Shown piece after piece: positions 16,415-25,181 of a stretch of 64,000 bases of DNA. The first letter of the stretch is position 1. Every line of letters begins with the position of its first letter. Source of the stretch: Prevotella sp. Rep29. Its GTDB lineage: Bacteria; Bacteroidota; Bacteroidia; Bacteroidales; Bacteroidaceae. The stretch is taken from contig NZ_CP047159.1 of assembly GCF_019551475.1 (NCBI RefSeq), positions 558,001-622,000 on the forward strand, written 5' to 3'. The notes under the pieces are model-generated. The model ran no database searches. It worked only from the letters and a program-made list of their open reading frames with translations, and was not told the DNA's origin. The position numbers and the translations under genes are program-made.

Positions 16415-17584
16415 ATGATAGCAAGAAATATTTTGATGTTCGTATTGCTGGTGGTATTGCCGGATTTATACATCTACTGGCACTATTTCAAACGCCGGAA
16501 AGTGGCATGGTGGAAGCGTGTGCTGTGGTGGATTCCTTGCCTGTTTTTCCTTGGCTATATCATCAGTTTGTACGACGACAAGAACTTCACTCCCTCCGAC
16601 GCATCTTTTCTTTATCTGTTTCTGTTCCTGTTTGGCGTATTGGTCGTCTCAAAAGCAGTCTTCACCCTTTGTTCGGGCATCGGACTGTTGTGGTGCCGAT
16701 GGCGACATAAGCGGCGCAACTGGGGGAGCCTGATAGGTTTCTTGTTCGCTCTTTTCGTGATTTATGTGGTGATTTATGGTTCCACAATCGGTTTCCGGCA
16801 GTTTGAAGTGAAGCGTGTTGATTTCTATTCGGAAGAACTTCCCGACAGTTTTGACGGCTACAGAATCGTCTTGTTCTCTGACGTGCATGTTGGCAGTTAC
16901 AACGGTGGCAACCAGAAGATACTCGCCCGAGCGATTGACAGCATCAACGCGCAGCATGCCGATGCGATATGTTTTGCCGGTGACCTTCAGAATGTTGCTC
17001 CTCAGGAGATTTATGAGCATCGGCAGTTGCTCAGTTCCCTGCGTGCCAAAGACGGGGTGTTCTCAGTGATGGGCAACCACGATTATGCTGATTATATAAA
17101 GGTGGAGCCAGCCGAAGAAGTGGCAAATGTGCAGGAAACCATGAGACTGCAGCGGCAATTTGGGTGGAATCTGTTGCTCAATGAGCACTGTGCGGTGCAT
17201 CGGGGTGGCGATTCAATCGTCTTTGCCGGCATTGAAAACGACGGCAGAAACCTGGACGGAAAAAGGAGCAGTCTCGAGAAAACGCTTAAGGGTGTGAATG
17301 ACAGCGCGTTTGTCGTCATGCTTGCCCATGACCCGGCGGAGTGGCGAAGGAAGATTCTCCCTAAGTCAAGGGCGCAATTAACCCTCAGCGGTCATACGCA
17401 TGGCGGACAGGTCAGCCTGTTCGGATTCTCTCCCGTAAGTCTGGCGTACAGCGAGTTTGAAGGCGAATATGAAGATGAGGGATATGCCCGTTCCATCTAT
17501 GTGTCGAAAGGACTTGGCGGATTGATTCCGTTCCGTTTCGGCTGCCCGGGCGAGATAGTAGTAATCACTTTACATAAACAATAA
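16415..17584 (+). CDS. Membrane-anchored metallophosphoesterase
   Basis: A 389-residue protein. The first 120 residues hold four hydrophobic segments. The C-terminal domain is a calcineurin-like phosphoesterase with all metal motifs: LFSDVHVGS, FAGDLQN, VMGNHDYADY, and LSGHTHGGQVSLFG. Such YaeI-like enzymes hydrolyse phosphodiesters near the membrane; the substrate is unknown here. It sits between dihydroorotase and a lysophosphatidate acyltransferase (11 bp gap), so a role in lipid turnover is plausible by context only. Confidence 0.88.
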   Translation: MIARNILMFVLLVVLPDLYIYWHYFKRRKVAWWKRVLWWIPCLFFLGYIISLYDDKNFTPSDASFLYLFLFLFGVLVVSKAVFTLCSGIGLLWCRWRHKRRNWGSLIGFLFALFVIYVVIYGSTIGFRQFEVKRVDFYSEELPDSFDGYRIVLFSDVHVGSYNGGNQKILARAIDSINAQHADAICFAGDLQNVAPQEIYEHRQLLSSLRAKDGVFSVMGNHDYADYIKVEPAEEVANVQETMRLQRQFGWNLLLNEHCAVHRGGDSIVFAGIENDGRNLDGKRSSLEKTLKGVNDSAFVVMLAHDPAEWRRKILPKSRAQLTLSGHTHGGQVSLFGFSPVSLAYSEFEGEYEDEGYARSIYVSKGLGGLIPFRFGCPGEIVVITLHKQ

Positions 17585-17595
17585 AAAGGGGAAAG

Positions 17596-18324
17596 ATGAA
17601 ATACTTATATTATTTATATCAGTTGGTTGTCGTCCTGCCGTTATTTCTCTGCAGCACGATACTCACAGCGCTTGTGACCACAATAGGCTGCACGCTGGGT
17701 GACGGACATTTCTGGGGTTATTATCCCGGTAAGCTATGGTCGCAATTCACTATCCGCATTCTGCTGCTTCCGGTGAAGGTAGAGGGACGCAAATACGTGG
17801 AGAAAGGACAGTCTTACGTTTTTGTTGCCAATCATCAAGGGGCATTTGATATATTCCTGATTTACGGTTTTCTTGGGCGCAACTTCAAGTGGATGATGAA
17901 GCAGAGCCTCCGGAAAATCCCATTGGTGGGGAAAGCATGTGAGGCAGCCCACCACATTTTCGTCGATAAGAGCGGTCCGAGCAAAATCAAAGAGAGCTAT
18001 GAAAAGGCGCGTGAAGAACTGAAAGACGGCATGTCGCTCGTGGTCTTTCCCGAAGGAGCGCGTACGCATACCGGAAAAATGGGACCATTCCGGCGTGGTG
18101 CCTTCATGCTTGCCGACGAGTTGCAGTTGCCCGTTGTGCCACTGACGATTAACGGTTCTTTCAACGTGTTGCCGCGGCAGCGAGACGGACGGTTCGTTCA
18201 TTGGCATCCGTTGCGGTTGACCATCCATCAGCCCATCTACCCCGTCGGGAAGGGAGCGGACAATATCCAGACGATAATGAGTGAAAGTTGTCAGGTTATT
18301 AAAGGTTCTTTGGAACAGGAATGA
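17596..18324 (+). CDS. plsC: 1-acyl-sn-glycerol-3-phosphate acyltransferase
   Basis: A 242-residue membrane acyltransferase of the PlsC family, adding the second acyl chain to make phosphatidic acid. An N-terminal hydrophobic stretch (about 5-35) is followed by the catalytic NHQGAFD motif (H-x4-D variant, about residue 79), the RKIPLVG stretch, and the substrate-binding FPEGARTHTG. All are in the usual order and spacing. It is the last gene of a rightward run that starts at the DUF4369 lipoprotein or the dihydroorotase gene. Confidence 0.92.
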   Translation: MKYLYYLYQLVVVLPLFLCSTILTALVTTIGCTLGDGHFWGYYPGKLWSQFTIRILLLPVKVEGRKYVEKGQSYVFVANHQGAFDIFLIYGFLGRNFKWMMKQSLRKIPLVGKACEAAHHIFVDKSGPSKIKESYEKAREELKDGMSLVVFPEGARTHTGKMGPFRRGAFMLADELQLPVVPLTINGSFNVLPRQRDGRFVHWHPLRLTIHQPIYPVGKGADNIQTIMSESCQVIKGSLEQE

Positions 18325-18387
18325 GGTAAAAACGGCTTCTTTGCTTTATTTCACATGGCAAGTTGTCCGTAATTGGCGGAAATTATA

Positions 18388-18395
18388 TAACTTTG
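18388..18395 (+). promoter_or_regulatory. -7 element before the 18.6-kb lipoprotein gene
   Basis: TAACTTTG matches TAnnTTTG and has TTG upstream. The start codon lies about 180 bp downstream, so the transcript has a long untranslated leader of unknown role. Confidence 0.45.
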
Positions 18396-18573
18396 TATGC
18401 AAAGTTTCTGACACGTCAAATAATATAGTAAAATAAAAGTACAGAACACTCAAATAACAGTCATTAAGCAGAATGAAGATGATAACATCAGCCTAACATA
18501 CATGTTGAGGGCTAAAGAGGGTGAGTCCTGACTTTCGGTTAAGTGAAATTTTAACATCAAAATTATAACGAAA

Positions 18574-19095
18574 ATGAAAACAATGAAGATTCTAAGAAAA
18601 TCGCAATTAAGCGAGAATCATGCAAACTCGTTTGCAAATGGCGGAAAGACCATGGGTAAAGAATTAAAGGTATGGAATGCGACTGTATTTTATGCAATCG
18701 CCTTTGTGATGCTTGCTGCTTTCTCCCTCGCCTCTTGTAGCGATGCTGATGGAGATTGGGACCCGATGATATGGAAAGCAGAAGTGCCGGTACAGATGAC
18801 CGATGGTGTTTATAATGTTTCTAAAACTGGCAGCGAGTTCATCTTTTCTTGCCAGAACTATTTATCTCCGTGGCTGGCATCTGCCGAGTCGAATGGAGAA
18901 CGTTATTTTCCTCCCTACGAAGCGAATGACTATCATACGATAACGACAGATTGGTTCAATGCAGAAATAAACGGAAACATACTAAAGGTCGTTTTCAAGG
19001 AAAATGATACAGAAGAAGAACGTCCGCTTCAATTGACTGTCACGGCAGGTGACATTTTCTATACATTCAAATTCAAACAGTTTGCAAATAAATAA
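18574..19095 (+). CDS. BACON-like single-domain lipoprotein
   Basis: As written it has 173 residues; an internal ATG at 18652 (MGKELKVW) would give a normal-length lipoprotein signal, with the hydrophobic stretch AIAFVMLAAFSLA and lipobox LASC. After the Cys comes an acidic stretch, then about 90 residues of beta strands ending in QLTVTAGDIFYTFKFKQ. This resembles the BACON domain common in Bacteroidetes surface lipoproteins, which often binds mucin or carbohydrate or acts as a spacer. The family call is tentative. The internal start is favoured because the first 26 residues are polar and unlike a signal. Confidence 0.6.
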   Translation: MKTMKILRKSQLSENHANSFANGGKTMGKELKVWNATVFYAIAFVMLAAFSLASCSDADGDWDPMIWKAEVPVQMTDGVYNVSKTGSEFIFSCQNYLSPWLASAESNGERYFPPYEANDYHTITTDWFNAEINGNILKVVFKENDTEEERPLQLTVTAGDIFYTFKFKQFANK

Positions 19096-19256
19096 TTGGG
19101 CGTTCAATCATATCAATGATGTCGTCCGACAAGTTACCTATGGTGTGAGTTGATTGAAAAAGTAGCGAAAGTGGCATTCTAAGAAGAAAACGACATTTCT
19201 TTGGCTGCTTTTATACCTTTTCTTCAAAAAAATGGGCTGTTCCAAATTAAAAACAG

Positions 19257-19312
19257 TACTTTTGTACCACAATAACCCGCCAAGCCTCTTCGCAATGCTT
19301 AAATCGGCGGGT
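19257..19312 (+). promoter_or_regulatory. Possible original promoter and leader hairpin of the sigma-factor gene
   Basis: TACTTTTG (19257-19264) is a -7 match, followed by ACCCGCC (19275-19281) pairing with GGCGGGT (19306-19312). Before the IS inserted, this promoter would have lain about 200 bp before the sigma gene at 21176. The hairpin could be a terminator for the lipoprotein gene or a leader structure. Confidence 0.35.
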
Positions 19313-19386
19313 CATTTTGTTTATGACGGCGTATCCTCGCCCGATTTTGATTGTGCAGGATGCTCCCGAGAGGACTACCATGAAAT

Positions 19387-19418
19387 AAAAAACAGAGTTT
19401 GAATGAAAAAAATCGCAT
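19387..19418. repeat. Left copy of the 32-bp target-site duplication of the IS
   Basis: These 32 bases recur exactly at 21102-21133, on the other side of the insertion sequence. The match stops at both edges (T versus G before it). Confidence 0.85.
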
Positions 19419-21101
19419 CCTGACTTCATCACTTTTTTGCGCCATCATATAGCGCACAATGATAATCAGCGAGTTACGTAAAATTATTGGGTGGTTTGGG
19501 TGGCGCAAGCGAAAAACGTGTACCTTTGCACCATGTATGTACGCAAGAAACACAATCGTTCCGGCTCTACAAGTGTGGTAGTGGTCAGTAAAGCGAGTGG
19601 AAAGTATAAAGAAATAAAATCGTTTGGCTCCTCTACATCCGAAGAGGAAATACATTCATTATGCGATAAGGCTGCTGCATGGATACGTTCATTTGGCGGT
19701 CAGCAAGAACTTGACTTTGATGACCGCAAGGGAAAGGAAGTCGAGGAGACAGAGCGTTTCCTTAGCAATATTGACAACGTGTTGATAAACGGTACTCGGC
19801 TTCTGCTTGATCAAGTCTATGACAGCATCGGCTTCAACCGGATTCCCGATGAGATTCTGCGTCATTTGGTAATCGCAAGGGTGTCGCAGCCCAGAAGCAA
19901 ACTTGCCACAGTAGATTACCTGAAGTCATATTATGATGAAGATGTTGACCTCAACCACATCTATCGCTACATGGACAAGCTCTACAATACCCAGATGGAG
20001 CTTGCGCAGCAGATTAGCGTAGAGCACACCCGGAAACTGTTCGGAGGCAAGATTGGATTGATGTTCTACGACGTGACGACGCTCTACTTTGAGACAGCAC
20101 AGACGGACGTATTGCGTGAACCGGGGTTTTCAAAGGATGGAAAGACGGCAGAGTCACAGGTTATACTCGGTCTGCTTGTATCAGAAGGAGGCTACCCGCT
20201 TTCATACTCTCTGTTCAACGGCAGCCAGTATGAGGGCTTCACCATGATACCAATGATAGATGACTTCAAGCAGCGTTTCAATCTGGGGAAAGATTTTGTT
20301 GTGGTGGCAGACTCAGGCTTGATGAACAAGAACAATGTCACTTTGCTGCAGGAGGCTGGCTACAACTACATACTTGGAGCCCGCATCAAGAGCGAGAGCG
20401 CAAGCGTGAAGCAATGGATTCTCTCTTTAGAGAAGGTTGATAAAGCCTGTTACGACTACAAACGTGAGAATGGGGAAAGACTTATCGTCAGTTATTCCGA
20501 CAAGCGTGCAAAGAAGGATGCCTACAACCGTGACCGCGGAATTGTCCGATTGAGAAAAGCCTATAAGACCGGACGCATCACGAAGAGTCAGGTGAACAAG
20601 CGTGGCTACAACAAGTTTCTTGAAATCAGCAAGGACATAGAAGTCGTCATCAGCGAAGAGAAGATTGCAGAGGACTGCCAGTGGGACGGACTCAAGGGCT
20701 ACATCACCAATACAGACCTTGACGCCGAGCGTGTCATTGCCGAGTATCATGGACTCTGGGTGGTGGAACGTGCATTCCGTATTTCAAAAGGAACTCTGGA
20801 AATGCGTCCGATGTTTCATTTTACAGAACGTAGGATAGAGGCACATGTCTGCATTTGCTTCATCGCCTATAAGGTATATAAGGAACTGGAGCGACTCATT
20901 GCCATTAACAAGATTGGGATGAGTGTCGATAAGGTGCTTGAGGCAGCCAAAACTATCACGACAATCAGGGTAAGGATGCCTAAAAACGGGACTTACTTCA
21001 CTAAGACACTCTTCTTGACGGAGAAGCACCTCGCAGTGAAACCACTTTTCGACATATCTGGCAACAAATCTTAATTTGGGTGGCGCATTGACGAAGTCAG
21101 G
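19419..21101 (+). mobile_element. IS1634-type insertion sequence, apparently intact (1683 bp)
   Basis: The left end begins CCTGACTTCATCA and the right end, read inward, begins CCTGACTTCGTCAATGCGCC. The ends share CCTGACTTC-TCA and a nearby TGCGCCA block, so the terminal inverted repeats are imperfect. Outside them is a 32-bp exact duplication. Long, variable target duplications are a known peculiarity of the IS1634/IS1549 group, and the single 513-residue transposase fits. The element sits between a promoter-like site and the ECF sigma gene. Confidence 0.85.
19533..21074 (+). CDS. IS1634-type DDE transposase
   Basis: A 513-residue transposase starting at MYVRKKHNRSGS; an internal -7 element TACCTTTG (19521-19528) lies just before it, so it may be leaderless or nearly so. 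The catalytic Asp residues lie in LMFYDVTTLYFET and FVVVADSGLMN. The Glu region is near VVERAFRISKGTLEMRPMFH, within the longer C-terminal block of the IS4-like superfamily. No frameshift or stop is seen, so the element may still be active. Confidence 0.9.
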   Translation: MYVRKKHNRSGSTSVVVVSKASGKYKEIKSFGSSTSEEEIHSLCDKAAAWIRSFGGQQELDFDDRKGKEVEETERFLSNIDNVLINGTRLLLDQVYDSIGFNRIPDEILRHLVIARVSQPRSKLATVDYLKSYYDEDVDLNHIYRYMDKLYNTQMELAQQISVEHTRKLFGGKIGLMFYDVTTLYFETAQTDVLREPGFSKDGKTAESQVILGLLVSEGGYPLSYSLFNGSQYEGFTMIPMIDDFKQRFNLGKDFVVVADSGLMNKNNVTLLQEAGYNYILGARIKSESASVKQWILSLEKVDKACYDYKRENGERLIVSYSDKRAKKDAYNRDRGIVRLRKAYKTGRITKSQVNKRGYNKFLEISKDIEVVISEEKIAEDCQWDGLKGYITNTDLDAERVIAEYHGLWVVERAFRISKGTLEMRPMFHFTERRIEAHVCICFIAYKVYKELERLIAINKIGMSVDKVLEAAKTITTIRVRMPKNGTYFTKTLFLTEKHLAVKPLFDISGNKS

Positions 21102-21133
21102 AAAAAACAGAGTTTGAATGAAAAAAATCGCAT
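21102..21133. repeat. Right copy of the 32-bp target-site duplication
   Basis: Identical to 19387-19418. It ends 42 bp before the sigma-factor ATG. Confidence 0.85.
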
Positions 21134-21175
21134 TTCCGCTTTACATTTTCTTCGTCTGAACTGTATTATAAGTGT

Positions 21176-21679
21176 ATGACACGAAAAGATGTTGAAAGTC
21201 TGTTCAAGACACACTACACCGAGATGTATCATCTGGCACTCACGTTGCTCTTCGACGAAGCGGAGAGCAAAGATGTGGTGAGCGAGGTGTTCGCCCGTCT
21301 GCTCAGTGGCAGCACCGTCGTGCGAACAGACGATGCACGGGCATTCCTGTTGGCGAGTGTGCGCCACCGCTGCCTGAATGTGTTGCAGCACAAGCAGGTG
21401 CAAGAACGATTCGCACGCTTGCTCACGGTGGACAACAACACGCTCGTCAGCAATGATACAGTGGACGAGCAGATGGAGATGGAAGAACTGGTGCGCTACT
21501 TGCAGGACAACCTGCCGCCACTAAGTGTGGAGATTTTCCGTCTGCACTATCTGCAAGAGATGACCTGCCAGGAAGTGGGCGAGGCGCTGAACGTCAGCCG
21601 CCAGACCGTCCACACCCACCTGAAGCAGACTATGGAGAAAATCAAAGCGTATTATAATTCAAACTTAAAAGCGATATGA
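21176..21679 (+). CDS. ECF RNA polymerase sigma factor
   Basis: A 167-residue sigma-70 factor with region 2 (FKTHYTEMYHLALTLL ... AESKDVVSEVFARLL) and region 4 (LPPLSVEIFRLHYLQEMTCQ ... ALNVSRQTVHTHL), the Bacteroidetes ECF layout. Its last four bases (ATGA) overlap the start of the anti-sigma gene. The cassette sigma / FecR-like anti-sigma / outer-membrane barrel is the usual cell-surface signalling arrangement. Its own promoter region has been split by the IS ending 75 bp upstream. Confidence 0.93.
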   Translation: MTRKDVESLFKTHYTEMYHLALTLLFDEAESKDVVSEVFARLLSGSTVVRTDDARAFLLASVRHRCLNVLQHKQVQERFARLLTVDNNTLVSNDTVDEQMEMEELVRYLQDNLPPLSVEIFRLHYLQEMTCQEVGEALNVSRQTVHTHLKQTMEKIKAYYNSNLKAI

Positions 21680-22428
21680 TGAACGAAGAACAACGTATAG
21701 AGTGGCTTCTGGAATTGCAGGAACTGACGAACGAGCGAGAGCAGAGTGATGCTTGCATCAACTCTGCCGAGCGAGGAGGAAGAAGGCGAAGCCAACACCC
21801 CGAGCGACTGACCGACGAACAGTTGCAGCAGATACTCGCTGACGACGAGATGCGCCAGCTTGTGCAGCAACTTGGCTTTGCAAAGCGTGCCTTCAAGCAT
21901 CAGGATGTGAAGAACGACACCCCTGACGTGGATAGCGAATGGGAGCAGTTTGCCGCTGCCCATGCGGAAAAACTGGATGCCCTTGACGGAGGAGAACGTA
22001 AGTCCCGTTTTCTTGCTTTCCTCGCACCCCACAAGATAGCGGCATCCTTCATCGGCGTGCTCCTGGTATCGGGTATTGCCTTTGCCGCTATCTGGAGCCT
22101 CACCCCCAGCCCCTCTCCAAAAGGCGAGGGGAGTGAATACACTCAAGTTTCAGACACTGTAAAAAGTGTAACTACTCCCCTCTCCACTGGGAGAGGGGCA
22201 GGGGGAGAGGTTTCCTACGTCTTCAACAATGTGGCGCTCGACTCCATCCTCACGACTATTGCCGTTGCCCACGGCGTCGGCGTGGAGTTTGAGAATGATG
22301 CGGCACGCCAGCTCCGTTTCCATTTCGTCTGGAAGCGTGAAGACAGCCTCGCCAGCGTCGTGGAGAAGTTGAACACCTTCGAAGCCGTGAACATCGGCAT
22401 GGAGGACAAAAAACTGGTTGTAAGATGA
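21676..22428 (+). CDS. FecR-like anti-sigma factor carrying an in-frame repeat insertion
   Basis: A 250-residue protein with an acidic/helical cytoplasmic part (1-115), one membrane segment (about 117-137, IAASFIGVLLVSGIAFAAIW), and a C-terminal DUF4974-like domain (about 180-250, VSYVFNNVALDSIL ... LNTFEAVNIGMEDKKLVVR). Between membrane segment and DUF4974 about 38 residues are encoded by a palindromic repeat (22098-22210), read as TPSPSPKGEGS ... PLSTGRGAGGE. The canonical FecR middle domain is absent, so the protein is shorter than usual. It would hold the sigma factor at the membrane until the barrel protein signals; the stop overlaps the barrel gene by ATGA. Confidence 0.85.
   Translation: MMNEEQRIEWLLELQELTNEREQSDACINSAERGGRRRSQHPERLTDEQLQQILADDEMRQLVQQLGFAKRAFKHQDVKNDTPDVDSEWEQFAAAHAEKLDALDGGERKSRFLAFLAPHKIAASFIGVLLVSGIAFAAIWSLTPSPSPKGEGSEYTQVSDTVKSVTTPLSTGRGAGGEVSYVFNNVALDSILTTIAVAHGVGVEFENDAARQLRFHFVWKREDSLASVVEKLNTFEAVNIGMEDKKLVVR
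22098..22210. repeat. 113-bp palindromic repeat inserted in frame in the anti-sigma gene
   Basis: The ends are near-perfect 21-bp inverted repeats: the left reads CCTCACCCCCAGCCCCTCTC and the right, inverted, CCTCTCCCCCTGCCCCTCTC. The interior is unrelated to FecR. The translated motif TPSPSPKGEG...GRGAGGE is one I recall from similar repeats inside genes of other Bacteroidetes. The frame stays open through it. Confidence 0.75.
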
Positions 22429-24992
22429 GACGCACACTATATACCTTAGCCTTAATGGCTTGCATCCTTTGCATGCCACTTGGCACCTATGCCCAGCGCA
22501 TTAGCCATATATATAATAATGTGTCGCTCAGCGATGCCCTGCTCCAGTTGAATAACGAGCAGAAGGAATACGTCATCAACTTCCTCTACAACGAACTGGA
22601 GGACTTCCGCATCACTACCACCATCAAGAATAAGAAACTGCCCGATGCCATCCAGCAGATGATAGGCTTCTATCCCGTCCGCATGACCGTGAAGCCCGAC
22701 GACCGAGAAATCTATGTGGAGTGTATCCACAAGACCGACCGCCACCTGACGGGCACCATCGTTGACGAACAGGGTCAGCCGTTGGCATATGCAAACATTG
22801 CAATTCTCAATCCTGCCGACTCCACGCTGCTTAGTGGCGGTGTTAGTAATGAAAGCGGTTACTTCGCCATTCCATACGAACAAGACAAAGTCCTTGCCCG
22901 CATCTCCTACGTCGGTTACAAGACCATCTATAAGATTTGCAGCCAGCCTGAAGTGGGAGTCATACGGATGCAAGTGGACAACTACACATTTAAAGGCGTA
23001 ACAGTGAAAGGACATGTTCCACAATACAAGATGACTACAGGTGGCGTAACTGTTGAAGTACAGAACTCCATACTCAAAGATGTAGGAACAGCAGATGATT
23101 TACTCTCTATGCTTCCCAACGTTCAGGGTGAGGACGGCAACTATACCGTTTTCGCCAAGGGAACGCCCGAAATCTATATCAACAATAAGAAGGTGCAGAA
23201 CGCACGGGAATTGAAGCAACTGAAATCGACCGACATCAAGAGCGTGGACATCATCACGTCGCCCGGTGCCAAGTACAATGCCGAGGTCGGTGCCGTCATC
23301 CGCATCAAAACCATCCGTCCACAGGGCGAGGGCGTAAGTGTGGAGGCATACAGTCAAGTGAAGTATAACGAGAAGTGGACAACCTACGACGATGCAACGG
23401 TGAAATATCGCACGGGTGGACTGGAGATATTCGGTAGCATGATGGTCAATAACGGCAACCACTCCGAGGACAATACCGTTACAACCGACACGTATGCCAA
23501 CGGCAATCATGTCAGCATCCGTCAATATGCACCCAATAATTTCTGGTACACGATGCTGGGCGGGCAGTTGGGAGCCAGTTACGAATTCAATGAGGATAAT
23601 TCTGTCGGTTTCTCTTATAACCTTAGTGGGTCGCTCTATGAAGGAGGAACGGTTCAGTCACAGCAAACCATCACGCGAAACAACGCCCTCGAAGGAATGG
23701 TTGACCAATTTATTGAATTTAATGTAAGCGACCGTCCTCAGCACGAGGCCAACATCTACTATGTGGGTAAGGCAGGAAAACTCGGCATCGACTTCAACGG
23801 CTCGTGGATTTGGAAGAAAAGCGTGGTCGACCAGACCTCATTAGAGCATAGCCTGCAACTAGTAGACCGCACTGTGACCACTCACAACGAGAATCGCAAC
23901 AATATGTTGGCAGGAAAACTTGTACTGACCTATCCGATATGGAAGGGTGAACTGAGTTTCGGCTGTGAGGCCACCCGCTCCAACAGCCACGGTATATATG
24001 AGAATGTTGAGCGAGTTGTGTCACCCTCCGATGACGAAATCCGCGAGAGCAATATTGCCGCTTTTGCCGAATATCAATTAAAATTGGGCGAGTGGAGCAT
24101 CGGCGGCGGGCTGCGCTACGAGACGGTCAATTCCGACTATTATTCCTTCGGTGAATATCAGACCGAGCCGAGCCGCAAATACCGCGACCTCTTTCCCAAT
24201 CTTTCCCTTGGTTGGCAAAAGAACAAATGGGGCATCCAACTGAGTTACGACAAACGTATCAGCCGCCCAAACTATAAATCGCTAAATTCTAATGTGCAAT
24301 ACGATAACCGCTATGAGTACGAGGGTGGAAACCCTTTGTTGCGCCCTACCATCAAGCAGAACCTCGACCTCAACGTTACCTACTCGTGGCTGAACTTCAC
24401 AGCAGGCTATAGTCACAGCAAAGATATGAGGCTAAGTTTCGGCAGCCTGTATCAGGAGGGAACGGAGATTACCATCTGGACCAACCGTAACTTCGACAAA
24501 TTTGAGTCCTACAACGCCTCGTTGACGGCTTCACCCAAGTTCGGTTTCTACAGTCCCACGCTGACACTCAGTTACTGGCAGCAAAACTTCGATACCCAGT
24601 CATACGGCCTCGCCACAAAACGCAATAAACCCGAATGGCAGATAAACTTCCGCAACTGGTTTACTATCGATAAGACCACGAAGGCAATGCTCTATCTGCA
24701 TTATTCCACCAGCTACGATTACGGCTTCAATCACTATGCCCATGAGTTCAACATCAATGCCCGTGTGCAGAAGACATTCTTTGACGGCAACCTGACCGCT
24801 GCCCTCTTTGCTAACGACATCTTCCGCAATCTCCGTGAACGCTGGACGGGTTACTATCCCGTGACAACCATGTCGAAGGATGCCTACGTCTATACCCAAT
24901 ACATAGGGGTGTCGCTCTCTTATAATTTCAATGCCACGCGAAGCAAGTACAAAGGAACTGGTGCTGGTAATGATGAAAAGAATCGTTTGTAG
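22425..24992 (+). CDS. TonB-receptor-like outer-membrane barrel with STN-like and carboxypeptidase-like domains
   Basis: An 855-residue protein with a signal peptide (to about TYAQ). An STN/DUF4974-like domain (about 25-105, ISHIYNNVSLSDALLQLNN) is followed by a carboxypeptidase-D regulatory-like domain (about 108-190, LTGTIVDEQGQPLAYANI), a plug-like region (LSMLPNVQGEDGNYTV ... IDI-type strand) and a beta-barrel of the OMP_b-brl_3 type. The STN-like head is what senses and passes a signal to the anti-sigma factor in such cassettes. The transported ligand is unknown; there is no SusD-like partner next door, so polysaccharide uptake is not indicated. Confidence 0.88.
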   Translation: MRRTLYTLALMACILCMPLGTYAQRISHIYNNVSLSDALLQLNNEQKEYVINFLYNELEDFRITTTIKNKKLPDAIQQMIGFYPVRMTVKPDDREIYVECIHKTDRHLTGTIVDEQGQPLAYANIAILNPADSTLLSGGVSNESGYFAIPYEQDKVLARISYVGYKTIYKICSQPEVGVIRMQVDNYTFKGVTVKGHVPQYKMTTGGVTVEVQNSILKDVGTADDLLSMLPNVQGEDGNYTVFAKGTPEIYINNKKVQNARELKQLKSTDIKSVDIITSPGAKYNAEVGAVIRIKTIRPQGEGVSVEAYSQVKYNEKWTTYDDATVKYRTGGLEIFGSMMVNNGNHSEDNTVTTDTYANGNHVSIRQYAPNNFWYTMLGGQLGASYEFNEDNSVGFSYNLSGSLYEGGTVQSQQTITRNNALEGMVDQFIEFNVSDRPQHEANIYYVGKAGKLGIDFNGSWIWKKSVVDQTSLEHSLQLVDRTVTTHNENRNNMLAGKLVLTYPIWKGELSFGCEATRSNSHGIYENVERVVSPSDDEIRESNIAAFAEYQLKLGEWSIGGGLRYETVNSDYYSFGEYQTEPSRKYRDLFPNLSLGWQKNKWGIQLSYDKRISRPNYKSLNSNVQYDNRYEYEGGNPLLRPTIKQNLDLNVTYSWLNFTAGYSHSKDMRLSFGSLYQEGTEITIWTNRNFDKFESYNASLTASPKFGFYSPTLTLSYWQQNFDTQSYGLATKRNKPEWQINFRNWFTIDKTTKAMLYLHYSTSYDYGFNHYAHEFNINARVQKTFFDGNLTAALFANDIFRNLRERWTGYYPVTTMSKDAYVYTQYIGVSLSYNFNATRSKYKGTGAGNDEKNRL

Positions 24993-25181
24993 TGGAGGAC
25001 AGGAAACCAAATGTCAGACAAATGTCAGACAAATGTCAGGAAGAAAATTCGTCGTTTACGGTCAAATCGCTGTAATTTTGCAGCCGCAAATAATGTTAAA
25101 ACGTGAACGATTTCCGTTTTCAGGTGTATGCCTATAACGGAACCTCTAAAAACAAAACAAGTAAAACGAAAATTAGCAATT

